Positions 37,909 to 46,382 of a stretch of 64,000 bases of DNA are shown piece after piece. The DNA is from Bacillus sp. ISL-18 (GTDB taxonomy: Bacteria; Bacillota; Bacilli; Bacillales; Cytobacillaceae): assembly GCF_018613415.1 (NCBI RefSeq), contig NZ_JAGGQG010000003.1, forward strand, positions 124,001-188,000. Reading direction: 5' to 3'. Below the pieces are notes generated by a model, which was not told the origin of the DNA, made no database searches, and saw nothing but the letters and a program-made list of their open reading frames with translations. Position 1 is the first letter of the stretch. The number at the start of each line of letters is the position of its first letter. A program made the position numbers and the translations under genes.

Positions 37909-38907
37909 TCATTTTATTAAAAATTTCTCAGGCTTATTACTTGAATTTTGACGATTATGCTGGGAAGTTAGTCCTGAAAGGTCAGGTCCTTTCGGCAAAA
38001 TATGAAAACTTTTTTGGTCATTGCTTGAGATATGGTTCGATAGATGATAATGCCTTTTAATCGCATCAAAATCAGTCGTGTCGCCAAAACCAGGAGTCTG
38101 ATAAAGATCTCGTAAATATCCCCATAAATTCGGAAAGTCAACGATTCGATTACGATTAGCCTTAAAAGCAGAGTAATAGGCGGCATCAAAGCGGACAAGT
38201 GTGGCATAAAGCCGGATATCTGCATCGGTAATATAATCACCAAATAAGAAGCGCTGTTTTGAAAGGCGCTCTTCTAATTCATCTAATCTTGAAAATAGGG
38301 TATCGTAGGCCAATTCATATGCCTCTTGGGACTGGGCAAATCCGCACTTATAAACCCCGTTATTCACATCATGGAAAATGACATCATTTAATCGGTCAAT
38401 CTCGTCCCGTAAGTGTTCAGGATATAAATCTGGGGCATTCTTTTTATGAAACGGAGCCCATTCGGTTTCGAGATAGTTTGTTAGTTTAAAATAATCGTTA
38501 TTAACAACCTTCTGCTCTTTCATATCGACGATAACGGGTACGGTAGGTCTGCCCGTATAATCAGGAGCTGTTTTTAAATAAATTTCACTCATATAGCGAA
38601 TCCCTAAGACAGGATCGACACCATCCTTGTCTAACGAAAATTCCCAATCCACATGGGGCAATTTGGGCCTCATCGGGCTCGCAGTCCCTAAACTGATCAC
38701 CTCTTCCAGCCCAAGTAGACTGCGGGCAATGACAGAACGATGTGCCCAGGGGCAAACCGCTGACCATAATAGGCGGTATCTTCCTGCCTCGACAGCAAAT
38801 TCTCCCTCCTGATTTCCAAACGGAGTCGTAAATGTATTCTTTTGGCGATTAAACGAACCATCAGTTTTTATTTCTTTCACTGATCCGACACTTCCACTAT
38901 CCTGCAC
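37909..38907 (-). CDS. Glutathione S-transferase, glutathionyl-hydroquinone reductase (YqjG/ECM4) type
   Basis: About 332 residues. The active-site motif AVCPWAHRSVIARSLLGLEE contains the CPWAH catalytic cysteine of the Xi-class family, followed by GRPTVPVIVDMKEQKVVNNDY and the C-terminal YITDADIRLYATLVRFDAAY. GTG 38907 is preferred, eight bases after GAGAGGG; GTG 38916 overlaps that site. The family uses low-molecular-weight thiols to reduce quinone adducts. Bacillaceae make bacillithiol rather than glutathione, so the thiol partner here is uncertain. Confidence 0.9.
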   Translation of the reverse strand: MQDSGSVGSVKEIKTDGSFNRQKNTFTTPFGNQEGEFAVEAGRYRLLWSAVCPWAHRSVIARSLLGLEEVISLGTASPMRPKLPHVDWEFSLDKDGVDPVLGIRYMSEIYLKTAPDYTGRPTVPVIVDMKEQKVVNNDYFKLTNYLETEWAPFHKKNAPDLYPEHLRDEIDRLNDVIFHDVNNGVYKCGFAQSQEAYELAYDTLFSRLDELEERLSKQRFLFGDYITDADIRLYATLVRFDAAYYSAFKANRNRIVDFPNLWGYLRDLYQTPGFGDTTDFDAIKRHYHLSNHISSNDQKSFHILPKGPDLSGLTSQHNRQNSSNKPEKFLIK

Positions 38908-39012
38908 TAGTAACACCCTCTCCTATTGATCATTTAATTTTAGTAGTTCTAACTTTTATCAGTCAACACAAATATCTGACTATAGCCAATATTTAAAAAT
39001 AATTAATTTTAT

Positions 39013-39048
39013 TCAAAAAAAGCCCTTGCACGGCTGGCAAGAGCTTTT
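39013..39048 (-). terminator. Terminator of the DUF4395 gene
   Basis: AGCTCTTGC and GCAAGGGCT form a 9-base stem followed by TTTTTTT on the minus strand. Confidence 0.8.
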
Positions 39049-39054
39049 GAGCAG

Positions 39055-39480
39055 CTATAAAGAGGAACGCCGATATTTATATTGTCTCCATTGATAATGG
39101 ATAAAGCACCCGATACAAAAGCCAAGAATGGCGACAAAAGCTGCCACTGCAACTAGAATAGTAAAGATAAAGCCTAACACATTCCATCCCGCTAAGAAGC
39201 TAATAAAACCTACAGTCAGACACGAAACAGCCAACTTCTGATTAAACTGTTGCTGCTCCCAATCTTCAGGAATGTATGCCTTAGGTTCTTTCTTTAAAAA
39301 TAATTTTGCAAACTGCATAATCGGATTGAATCCGAATAAAAGTCCGCTTAACCCAGCAAGAAGCGGTATTAATAAAAGCCACTCTATACCAGAGACCCAT
39401 GTGAAGACCACACTTAGAACGATGATCCATTGATTAGTTCTTACAAGTGGACGAGGTATTGATCGTATATCGTCGGTCAT
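39055..39480 (-). CDS. DUF4395 membrane protein
   Basis: 141 residues from ATG 39480, after AAGGTGGG. The order RPLVRTNQW, two membrane helices, FNPIMQFAKLFLKK, then FNQKLAVSCLTVGFISFLAGW and a Cys-containing last helix (ILGFCIGCFIHYQW) is that of DUF4395. The C-x2-C in the last helix is conserved in the family. Some members sit near thiol or sulfur genes, but the function is unknown. Confidence 0.85.
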   Translation of the reverse strand: MTDDIRSIPRPLVRTNQWIIVLSVVFTWVSGIEWLLLIPLLAGLSGLLFGFNPIMQFAKLFLKKEPKAYIPEDWEQQQFNQKLAVSCLTVGFISFLAGWNVLGFIFTILVAVAAFVAILGFCIGCFIHYQWRQYKYRRSSL

Positions 39481-39581
39481 CAAAATACCCACCTTTCTTA
39501 TTGGAATTATATGTTTATTTTAGTTTAACTTGAATTTTATTTTTTGTATAGTCAAAAAGCTGTCCATTATCCTAGAAAACA

Positions 39582-39615
39582 AAAAAAGGTATGCACCTTT
39601 ATATGCGATACCTTC
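39582..39615 (-). terminator. Terminator of the DUF2269 gene
   Basis: AAGGTATCGC and GCATACCTT arms followed by TTTTTTT on the minus strand. Confidence 0.75.
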
Positions 39616-39620
39616 CTTAA

Positions 39621-40076
39621 TTAGTATGGTTTTAATATCATAAGAGCGATAATAATGATGAAAATGAAATTTTCTAGGTATTCACAGCGAAATAAAATTT
39701 TCGCTAAACGCCAGTACTCCTCAGGAATCTCCTCACCTTGATGGGCGGCCAATAATGCTTTTACAGGTTTTGACCTTGGGGATAAGACAAGCGGACCGAT
39801 TGCAAGTGCCGCTAAAAATAAGACCAAACTTGTCACATACCATCCCATCCGAAACAAGCTGGGATTTAGAAAACCCATCGTTAGGCCAGTAATCAGCAGC
39901 AATGTGCCGCCTGCCATCACAAAAATATGAAGCTTGTGTCGAATCCGATAGGAATGTTTTAATTCAGTCATCGTATTTCCTGATTTAACGACTGTTGTTA
40001 AAATAAACCCTGGACCCATTCCGATGATTGCAGAAAAGATATGAATGAACACAACAATTTTGTAGAATGTAATCAC
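39621..40076 (-). CDS. DUF2269-like membrane protein
   Basis: 151 residues with four membrane helices. Helix 1 has VVFIHIFSAIIGMGPGF and helix 2 has HKLHIFVMAGGTLLLITGL, with histidines placed as in DUF2269/CopD-like proteins that may bind haem or metal. The C-terminal helix follows a conserved CEYLEN segment. Function unknown. Confidence 0.8.
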   Translation of the reverse strand: MITFYKIVVFIHIFSAIIGMGPGFILTTVVKSGNTMTELKHSYRIRHKLHIFVMAGGTLLLITGLTMGFLNPSLFRMGWYVTSLVLFLAALAIGPLVLSPRSKPVKALLAAHQGEEIPEEYWRLAKILFRCEYLENFIFIIIIALMILKPY

Positions 40077-40150
40077 TTGTAAACCTCCATCACCAGTTCC
40101 AATGTTCCCATTCTATCATATTTTCTAGTAAAGTCTGACCTGCAAATTTT

Positions 40151-40696
40151 TTACGAACATCTGTTAAATAAGTAATGGACCGCTTCTTCCAATTCTTCGA
40201 CTAGAGGAAAGGAATTTTGGTATCTCAGACTTTCTACAATCTGGGTATAGTACCATTCTTGTTTTTCCTTACCGGCATTAAATTTACTCCAGATTTCATT
40301 CCCGACTTGCATATAATCGTTCGTAATGGAACGGATGTTATGTAATTTATCGGCACAAGCGACTGCCCTGATATCACTTGGAGCATTTTTTAGGTATTCG
40401 ATTGTATGTTTTTTTCGTAGATCCCACGTTAAAGATTTATCTGGTTCCGAGCACCCACGAACAATTTCGGCAATCTTGAATCCGAATTCCTGTTCAATAT
40501 CTTGCAATGAAATGTCGGTGTCTTCTACCGTATCATGGAGGATACCGGCTGCAATCAGCGTTTCATCGTATCCTGCCTTCATTAAAATCATCCCAACTGC
40601 AACAGGATGCACAAAATAGGGGATATCGCTTCCTTTTCGGCGTTGATTAACATGGGCTTTGGCTGCAATTTGCAGCGCTTTTTCAATGACATCCAT
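40151..40696 (-). CDS. HD-domain protein, RelA/SpoT hydrolase-like (MESH1-type)
   Basis: 181 residues. The (p)ppGpp hydrolase motifs are present: AAKAHVNQRRKGSDIPYFVHPVAV, AGILHDTVEDTDIS with the HD pair, and ACADKLHNIRSI. There is no synthetase, TGS or ACT domain, so it is a small alarmone hydrolase-like enzyme. Activity on (p)ppGpp or NADPH is inferred from the family. Confidence 0.9.
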   Translation of the reverse strand: MDVIEKALQIAAKAHVNQRRKGSDIPYFVHPVAVGMILMKAGYDETLIAAGILHDTVEDTDISLQDIEQEFGFKIAEIVRGCSEPDKSLTWDLRKKHTIEYLKNAPSDIRAVACADKLHNIRSITNDYMQVGNEIWSKFNAGKEKQEWYYTQIVESLRYQNSFPLVEELEEAVHYLFNRCS

Positions 40697-40784
40697 ATGT
40701 CAACCTCCTTCTTTACATCCTAATTTTATTAAACAAAAATACACTTAAAAGGAGCTTGGATCTTCAAGCTCCTCTCTTTGTTCA

Positions 40785-42026
40785 TTAAGCTTCTTTACTT
40801 TTTTCCAATATCGTAGAACCCTTGAATAGAGGCACTAGAAAAAGAACTCCGATCACAAAAAGCAAAGCGGTCGTTTCATACATTGAAACTAGGGAAAAAG
40901 TCTTCTTCAACCAGCCGCTTGATGTCATTGTAATCACCATGCATCCCATAAAAATCGGATTTAATATCCCATTAACCCGCCCTATAAAGGCTGAATCGGT
41001 ATTCTTTAAAATCATGGTATTGATTCCGATATGGACACATGGCATAAACAAACCGCTGATAAATTGAGCGGTCAAGGTCAACCAAAACATGTCGGAAAGC
41101 CCCATTACCAAAAAGCCAAGGGCACTGACACCCATACCAATCGCAAGCAAAATTTGCGGTGGGGTCTTTTTCGAAAACCCGACTGTAAGACCTCCGCCCA
41201 AAATCATTCCGATCCCAAATGCAGCCATCAACCATTGCAGCTGCTCTTTCGGCAGACCAAGCTGTTCCGTTACGAGAAATACAGCTAATGGCTGAGTAAG
41301 CCCCAACGCCAAGCCCGCCGCCGCAAAACATCCCCCCAGCATGGTAAGGGCACGGCTCTGCCATACATATTTGAATCCCGCCTTCATCTCTTGGAGTAAG
41401 GTCGTAGCTTCTGACATTTCTTCTGCATCATAGTCGGACGGCAGTAAGAATAAAATCCCTGCTGAAAGTAAAAAGGCTACTCCCATAATGGCAATCGCTG
41501 CATTGATTCCAAAATGCTGGTAAACAAACGTACCAAGTACCGGGCCGACAATCATAAACAAAGCAAAGATGGTTTGGTAAATGGACATTCCCATTTGAAT
41601 CAGTTCTTCTTTAACATGAAGCTTAAAAAGCTTCATTCCAGCAGGTTGTGAAAACTGGGATAAAATCGATGATACCAATGTTGCAAAAAAGATGACCTTC
41701 CATCCGCCAAAGAAAAGGGCCAGCAAGACCACAAAAATGGAAATGGCACTCAGAAAATCACACCATATCATCGTCATTTTCGGTCTCCAGCGGTCAGCAA
41801 AGGTCCCGCCGATAAAAGAAAACAGAAAGATTGGGGCAAACTCCGCTACCGATATCAGTGATACAGCGACAGGGTCTTCATTTGTTTTTTCTACTACATA
41901 TAACAAAATGGAATAATTCCTTACCCAAACCCCAATTTGTAGAAAAAACGTCGAGAGTAATAACGTCTGAATTACCCTATTTCTAAACAATAACCCCATT
42001 GAAACATTTGCACTTGCTTGTTCCAT
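40785..42026 (-). CDS. MFS efflux transporter
   Basis: 413 residues with 12 predicted membrane helices. The loop between helices 2 and 3 has GGTFADRWRPKMTMIWCD, the MFS signature. It resembles the MDR-type MFS subgroup with an N-terminal ATPase-free exporter layout. The ATG is eight bases after AAGGAGG, which is buried in a leader hairpin (42034-42062), so translation looks inducible. The drug or metabolite is unknown. Confidence 0.9.
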   Translation of the reverse strand: MEQASANVSMGLLFRNRVIQTLLLSTFFLQIGVWVRNYSILLYVVEKTNEDPVAVSLISVAEFAPIFLFSFIGGTFADRWRPKMTMIWCDFLSAISIFVVLLALFFGGWKVIFFATLVSSILSQFSQPAGMKLFKLHVKEELIQMGMSIYQTIFALFMIVGPVLGTFVYQHFGINAAIAIMGVAFLLSAGILFLLPSDYDAEEMSEATTLLQEMKAGFKYVWQSRALTMLGGCFAAAGLALGLTQPLAVFLVTEQLGLPKEQLQWLMAAFGIGMILGGGLTVGFSKKTPPQILLAIGMGVSALGFLVMGLSDMFWLTLTAQFISGLFMPCVHIGINTMILKNTDSAFIGRVNGILNPIFMGCMVITMTSSGWLKKTFSLVSMYETTALLFVIGVLFLVPLFKGSTILEKSKEA

Positions 42027-42033
42027 AAAAAAA

Positions 42034-42062
42034 CCTCCTTATCCAACAAACCGGACAGGAGG
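42034..42062 (-). promoter_or_regulatory. SD-sequestering hairpin/attenuator before the MFS gene
   Basis: CCTCCTGTCC (42062-42053) pairs with GGATAAGGAGG (42044-42034) and is followed by T7 up to the ATG. The stem hides the ribosome binding site and has the form of an intrinsic terminator. About 150 bases of additional leader with repeated TCCTAT/ATAGGA blocks lie upstream. Confidence 0.65.
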
Positions 42063-42286
42063 CACTATAGGACATAAAACGGCCAAGTACTCGTTTACTT
42101 CGCCAAATTTATTAAAAAGTCCGCACGAATCCTATCCAGAATATGTTCGTTATCCGAATTTTTTCCAAAAATAGGACTAGTTAATCATTGGACTTTTAAG
42201 TCACCCTTTTCGTTATAACGTATGTTTATCTTACTGGAATTCCGTTTTAGAATCAAGAGGTTTTTGTCATTTTGTGGAATTTCTCT

Positions 42287-42469
42287 CTACTCGTGATTAA
42301 ATTCCTCGTTCAAATGGTTCGAGTTAAGATTAAATTCTTTATAATTATTAAGATTCGGACTATTATTTAAAATCTGGTGCGCATCCCACTGGGCCTTTAA
42401 AGGTTGAATGTAATGCTCGGGAACAACAACCCCTCTTTTTTTCAAATGAGAATAAATGCTTTCCGTCAT
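42287..42469 (-). CDS. Small hypothetical protein
   Basis: 60 residues from ATG 42469, ten bases after AAAGGGG. The N-terminus (MTESIYSHLKKRGVVVPEHY) looks folded and the C-terminus is Asn-rich and acidic. It is divergent in position from nothing obvious and precedes the MFS leader on the same strand. No family is recognised. Confidence 0.5.
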   Translation of the reverse strand: MTESIYSHLKKRGVVVPEHYIQPLKAQWDAHQILNNSPNLNNYKEFNLNSNHLNEEFNHE

Positions 42470-42650
42470 ACTCAAGCGACCCCTTTCCTGTTAAGAAGTG
42501 ACACACTTGCTCCTCTATTCCATTATATCACTTGAACAGCGCCTTTGATAGCGCTTTCATTAAATTCTAATAAAAGAAAATAACCTCCATTTTGGAGTAT
42601 GAACGTTATTCCATAATTTGCCCATACCCCGTTCCTTAAGCAACGAATTC

Positions 42651-43160
42651 CTATCTATTTAAATGCAACACCATATAGGCATCATCAAAATATACTCCAT
42701 TTATTTTTAAAGCGTTCTTTTCAAGTCCAAACTCCTGAAAACCTAATTGGATATAAAGCTGTTTCGCACTATGATTACTGGCAGTTACGTTTAAATTGAT
42801 TTGTTCTATTCCCCCGATGTCCTTTGCTTTCTGAATAGCCGCGGTCATTAATGCCTTTCCTGCCCCTAATCTCCGACTGGTAGGGGTGACATACATGGCA
42901 AAAATGTTTGCCCGGTGGCGAATTTTCATCCGTTCTTCTTGAAGAAGTGTCACAACGCCAATTAGTTGATCCTTATCGAATGCTCCAAATGTATAGTTTC
43001 CTTCCGCTGTAAAGTTACGAGCCGTTTGTTCCACAGCGTTTTCCCTTGTGACTGATTCCTCATAGCTAGTTAAGAAGGCCTCTGGATGGTTCTTTAATGC
43101 TTCAAGCCGTAATACCCAGTAGTTTGTGGCATCAGCTGGGGTTAATAACCGAATTTCCAT
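42651..43160 (-). CDS. GNAT-family N-acetyltransferase
   Basis: 169 residues. The acetyl-CoA motif is in IFAMYVTPTSRRLGAGKALMTAAIQKAKD, and the C-terminal part LNVTASNHSAKQLYIQLGFQEFG is typical of RimI-like/GNAT enzymes. Its ATG overlaps the alpha/beta hydrolase stop by one base, so it is the second gene of a two-gene unit. Substrate unknown. Confidence 0.9.
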   Translation of the reverse strand: MEIRLLTPADATNYWVLRLEALKNHPEAFLTSYEESVTRENAVEQTARNFTAEGNYTFGAFDKDQLIGVVTLLQEERMKIRHRANIFAMYVTPTSRRLGAGKALMTAAIQKAKDIGGIEQINLNVTASNHSAKQLYIQLGFQEFGLEKNALKINGVYFDDAYMVLHLNR

Positions 43161-43858
43161 TAGCGCGCTCTCCTTTGTTTATTTTCGACTATAAACGTCT
43201 GAACACATTCCATCACCATTTTTAATGCATCTATTGAAGCCGTGATATCCCCTTTGATTTCCAAACTATGATCGCCATTTGGAACGGTAACGGTGCTGAG
43301 GAGCTCATTCTTTTTAAGTATTGTAACACGCTCTTCGATGTAATGATGATCTTGATCACCAATTACACATAAAGAAGGCAGTTCAGTATGTAATAGTGCC
43401 TCATAAACAAGATCTTGTTTTAGCAGAGGAGTCAACCAGATGCCAAAAGCGTTACGAATAAAGTTCCGTTTCGACCATTCAATTGCCATAGGAATGCTTC
43501 CTATTGATTTACTTAATAAGAAACAGCGCTTATAATCGGTACCCTTTAATACTTCCTCAACTGTTGCCTTTACGTCTTTGTACATCCACTGAGTTTGTTC
43601 AGACTCGGGAAGTTTTTTAAACTGGTCATTTTTTGCAAACCTATAATTCACATGAAGAACATCTATATTTTGCTCCACGCATAAACCAGTTGCATAATGG
43701 AACAGCGGCCGCTGGTTATTGTAGCCGAGTCCAGGCAGCATAATGCAGAGGTTCTCATTTGGATCTTGGTTTCGAAACCATGTATAGGGAATCAGCGAAA
43801 ATGCGTTTCTCTTAACATTGCCTTCCTGTATTTGATACACCTTGTTCACCTCTTTCAA
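43160..43858 (-). CDS. Alpha/beta hydrolase-fold protein
   Basis: 232 residues. The oxyanion region LCIMLPGLGYNNQRPLFHYA, nucleophile elbow CFLLSKSIGSIPMAIEW (S in S-K-S-I-G), an Asp in CVIGDQDHHY and a His in PNGDHSLEIKGD give a full triad. It resembles small Bacillus alpha/beta hydrolases of unknown substrate. It is translationally coupled to the downstream GNAT. Confidence 0.85.
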   Translation of the reverse strand: MKEVNKVYQIQEGNVKRNAFSLIPYTWFRNQDPNENLCIMLPGLGYNNQRPLFHYATGLCVEQNIDVLHVNYRFAKNDQFKKLPESEQTQWMYKDVKATVEEVLKGTDYKRCFLLSKSIGSIPMAIEWSKRNFIRNAFGIWLTPLLKQDLVYEALLHTELPSLCVIGDQDHHYIEERVTILKKNELLSTVTVPNGDHSLEIKGDITASIDALKMVMECVQTFIVENKQRRAR

Positions 43859-43916
43859 TTATTTCCAACATAAGTTATAACCCGATATGTAATCCTAATA
43901 AAAAAGGGGTAATCAT

Positions 43917-44255
43917 ATGAAAAAACTTCTGATCAGCTTGATGATTACGTTTGTTTTTATAGATATGGGATTATGGCAGTTGTTCCCCCACGAGGCTGCC
44001 GCCCAACAAAAACCCATCCCGCCATATGCCAAATGGGGTACCTACGCAATGAAGAAAACGCAAGAACGATATCCTCATGCAAAAATTATTGATTATCTTC
44101 ATATCGGGAGAGTAACAGGCCCGCGGTCCAGCACTGAAAAATTTAAACTCTGGTTAAAAGATGACAAAAAGGAATTTGGCGTGTTTGTCGATATTGAGTT
44201 CAACCCTGCAACCAGTCAGGTGATTAGGACTACTTTTAAAGAAACTACGCGGTAA
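43917..44255 (+). CDS. DUF3889 secreted protein
   Basis: 112 residues. An N-terminal signal peptide (MKKLLISLMITFVFIDMGLW, cleavage probably near HEAAAQ) precedes the DUF3889 core: PPYAKWGTYAMKKTQERYPHAKIIDYLHIGR and EKFKLWLKDDKKEFGVFVDIEF. AAAGGGG lies upstream. The family is Bacillaceae-specific with unknown function, probably exported. Confidence 0.88.
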   Translation: MKKLLISLMITFVFIDMGLWQLFPHEAAAQQKPIPPYAKWGTYAMKKTQERYPHAKIIDYLHIGRVTGPRSSTEKFKLWLKDDKKEFGVFVDIEFNPATSQVIRTTFKETTR

Positions 44256-44260
44256 ATGAA

Positions 44261-44284
44261 GGAGGGTGTATTTCCCTCCCTTTG
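44261..44284 (+). terminator. Possible terminator after the DUF3889 gene
   Basis: GGAGGG and CCCTCC form a 6-bp stem with a 7-base loop; the following T-run is short. Confidence 0.4.
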
Positions 44285-44294
44285 GATCAGACAA

Positions 44295-44772
44295 TTACCT
44301 CTCCTCACATAATGCCTTTGTCAACAGGATCGCTTCGATTACCCCGTTTACATTCTCTTGGTCATTCTAGCATGGCGTAAGACGGGCCTTAGGGATTCGA
44401 CCGAGCGGCCAAACTCGTTCATCCATTTATAGCGGGGGACCATCCAAGTGTGAAAATGGCGGGTTGTATCCTCATTATAAAAGTAATAAACATGGTCGAT
44501 TTCTAGAACTTCTCTTTGCGCTTTTCTGATTTTTGTTAAAGGGTTAGTGTAATCAAGCTTCTCTTCATCCGTTAACTCATCAAAGCAATAAAAATGTGCT
44601 TTGATGCTAAGATGATTAATCCTTTGATGGGGTAAGCGACATCCTGATGCGCATGAAAATACTCTGTCTCGATGACAACTCCACCATCAGGCTCCACCAG
44701 GCCGCTTGTTAATGCACAGCTTAAACATTCCACTTCAACAGTGGTTCCGTTAGATAACGTGATTTGTCTCAT
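44295..44772 (-). pseudogene. HIT-family hydrolase gene with two frameshifts
   Basis: The first frame (44772 to about 44600) reads CALTSGLVEPDGGVVIETEY and AYPIKGLIILASK, then stops early. A shift near 44594-44600 opens FDELTDEEKLDY, EVLEIDHVYYFYNEDTTRHFHTWMVPRYKWM, which holds the HIT motif HFHTW and surrounding signature. A second shift near 44345-44355 continues into VNGVIEAILLTKALCEER and the stop at 44295. Joined, the 159-codon product matches the length of Bacillus HIT/Ap4A-hydrolase-like proteins. Both changes look like single-base losses; they are either inactivating or sequencing errors. Confidence 0.8.
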
Positions 44773-44828
44773 TACTATTCCCCTTTACTCGTCAGCAAGC
44801 TTTATTAATATAGAGCATGATAGGAAGA

Positions 44829-45674
44829 TTAGGCTGACCAGTGGGATGGATGCGAGAGTAATCGAGGCAGCTTTGTCTTGGCATCGCCTTTGGCAGCATT
44901 TACTTGTGCTTGAGTAAGAAAGATACTTCCAGTCAGATCGGCTCCACTAAGGTTAGCATCGCGCAGGTCGGCTCCAATAAAATCTAAGGTTCGCAGGTCC
45001 GCTTCCCTTAGGTCCGCCGCAATCAGATAGGCCCCACGTAAGTTAGCTCCTCTCAAATCCGCTTTTCTTAAGTTAGCTCCGATGAGGTCAGCACCATGAC
45101 TTATCTTTCGTTTTGGTTTCGAACCGGCACGGACTAGCTCGCTTGTTTTTACAAGTAAGTTATTTATCTCCGCTCTGTGTCCTGGTACAGAGAGTTCCTT
45201 AAGTTGGTTGGGGCTGAGAAATGTAAGTTTTTCTGTTTGATCGATGGCTTGACGGAGTTGTCTATGGATGGCGGCGGTGGCTTCTAATGATAGGGCTTCA
45301 GTTAAATACCAGAGCATCTCCTGGAGCTGCTGAACGATAGGGAAAACCTCAAACATTTCCTTGGATGTTTCATTGTCGCGCCAGTTCTTGCCTTGGTAGG
45401 TAACTTGAGAGACTTTTTGTCCGGCTCCAAAACATTCATAAACTGCACAGCCTTTGAATCCCTTTTCCCTTAAGTGCTGATGGATACCGCAGCGAAAGTC
45501 TGATTGTAGATTCGTGCAGGGTGATCCTCCCTCTTTGTCTAAAGCAAAGTCCGCTGAAGCAGCGAACGGCAAGGCGACACAGCACAACCCGAAGCAGTCC
45601 TCACACTTGGCACGAAGCGGCTCATGACTGCGGTCCTCATGTGATAATACGGTATGATTTGACAAAAGGTCCAC
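44829..45674 (-). CDS. Pentapeptide-repeat protein with N-terminal cysteine cluster
   Basis: 281 residues. The N-terminal 90 residues hold a cysteine cluster (C24, C27, C31, C32 in [15 protein letters not shown], plus further Cys/His in [15 protein letters not shown]) that looks like a zinc- or Fe-S-binding module. A helical middle follows. The C-terminal part (about 190-260) is made of A(D/N)L-x2 pentapeptides forming a right-handed beta-helix. Such proteins may mimic DNA or scaffold; this combination is recognised from Bacillus genomes but not functionally known. Confidence 0.85.
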   Translation of the reverse strand: MDLLSNHTVLSHEDRSHEPLRAKCEDCFGLCCVALPFAASADFALDKEGGSPCTNLQSDFRCGIHQHLREKGFKGCAVYECFGAGQKVSQVTYQGKNWRDNETSKEMFEVFPIVQQLQEMLWYLTEALSLEATAAIHRQLRQAIDQTEKLTFLSPNQLKELSVPGHRAEINNLLVKTSELVRAGSKPKRKISHGADLIGANLRKADLRGANLRGAYLIAADLREADLRTLDFIGADLRDANLSGADLTGSIFLTQAQVNAAKGDAKTKLPRLLSHPSHWSA

Positions 45675-45909
45675 TTCCTTTCTGTTACCTTTTACTATAA
45701 AACAAAATGGCTGGAATCGGGAGTAGTTTTTAGTTGATTAGCTGGGATTGATTATTCCGATGTAGAAAGTCTCTAGAGGACTCTCTCATGTGACTTATAG
45801 CTGAAGTCTATTTGACAAAATGGAATGTGTCTCTTTGTAAAATATCAATAGTTAAATACTATTCGAGAAAATTGTAGCGGCTATATAAAAATTGTCCGAT
45901 CGAGGTGAT

Positions 45910-46267
45910 CTATTGGACAGAGTTATCGGATCTCATAGTCAAACTGTCCTTTAGAACCTTTCTATTAGACAAAATCATCGGATCTCTTAGTCAAACTGTC
46001 CTTTAGAACCTTCCTATTGGACAATTTCATCGAATCTATTAGTCAAACTGTCCTTTAGAACCTTCCTATTGGTCAATTTCATCGGATCCCTTAGTTAAAC
46101 AGTCCTTTAGAACCTTCCTATTGGTCAATTTCATCGGATTCCTTAGTGAAACTGTCCAATAGAACCTTTCTATTAGACAAATTCAACGGATTCCTTTGTC
46201 AACTGTCCTTTAGAACCTTCCTATTGGTCAAAGCCTCGAATATCTTAGTCATACTGTCCAATAGAAA
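45910..46267. repeat. Tandem array B: seven 52-bp hairpin-containing units
   Basis: The CTATT landmark recurs at 45910, 45962, 46014, 46066, 46118, 46170 and 46221: five steps of 52 and one of 51. Each unit contains TGTCC(A/T)(A/T)TAG-AACCTT(C/T)-CTATT(G/A)GACA, a stem of up to ten pairs with a 7-base loop. Its sequence is unrelated to array A, though the period is the same. The array occupies most of the 708-base gap 45675-46382; the remaining part before 45900 shows nothing I can name. Confidence 0.9.
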
Positions 46268-46332
46268 TCGGGAATTGACTGATAGATGAGATTTGATGGA
46301 CTAGTTCCTATCTAAGACCATTAGCTTCCATC

Positions 46333-46365
46333 AAAAAAGCACAAGCAATCTCAGATCGCTTGTGC
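46333..46365 (-). terminator. Terminator of the 46383-47093 gene
   Basis: GCACAAGCGATC and GATTGCTTGTGC (12-base arms with one mismatch) are followed by TTTTTT on the minus strand. Confidence 0.88.
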
Positions 46366-46382
46366 CTGCCAAAATAATCCTC

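Noticed and set aside
40326..40619. 97-codon frame antisense to the HD hydrolase gene
   Set aside because: Antisense shadow; the sense frame has complete HD motifs and a proper start.
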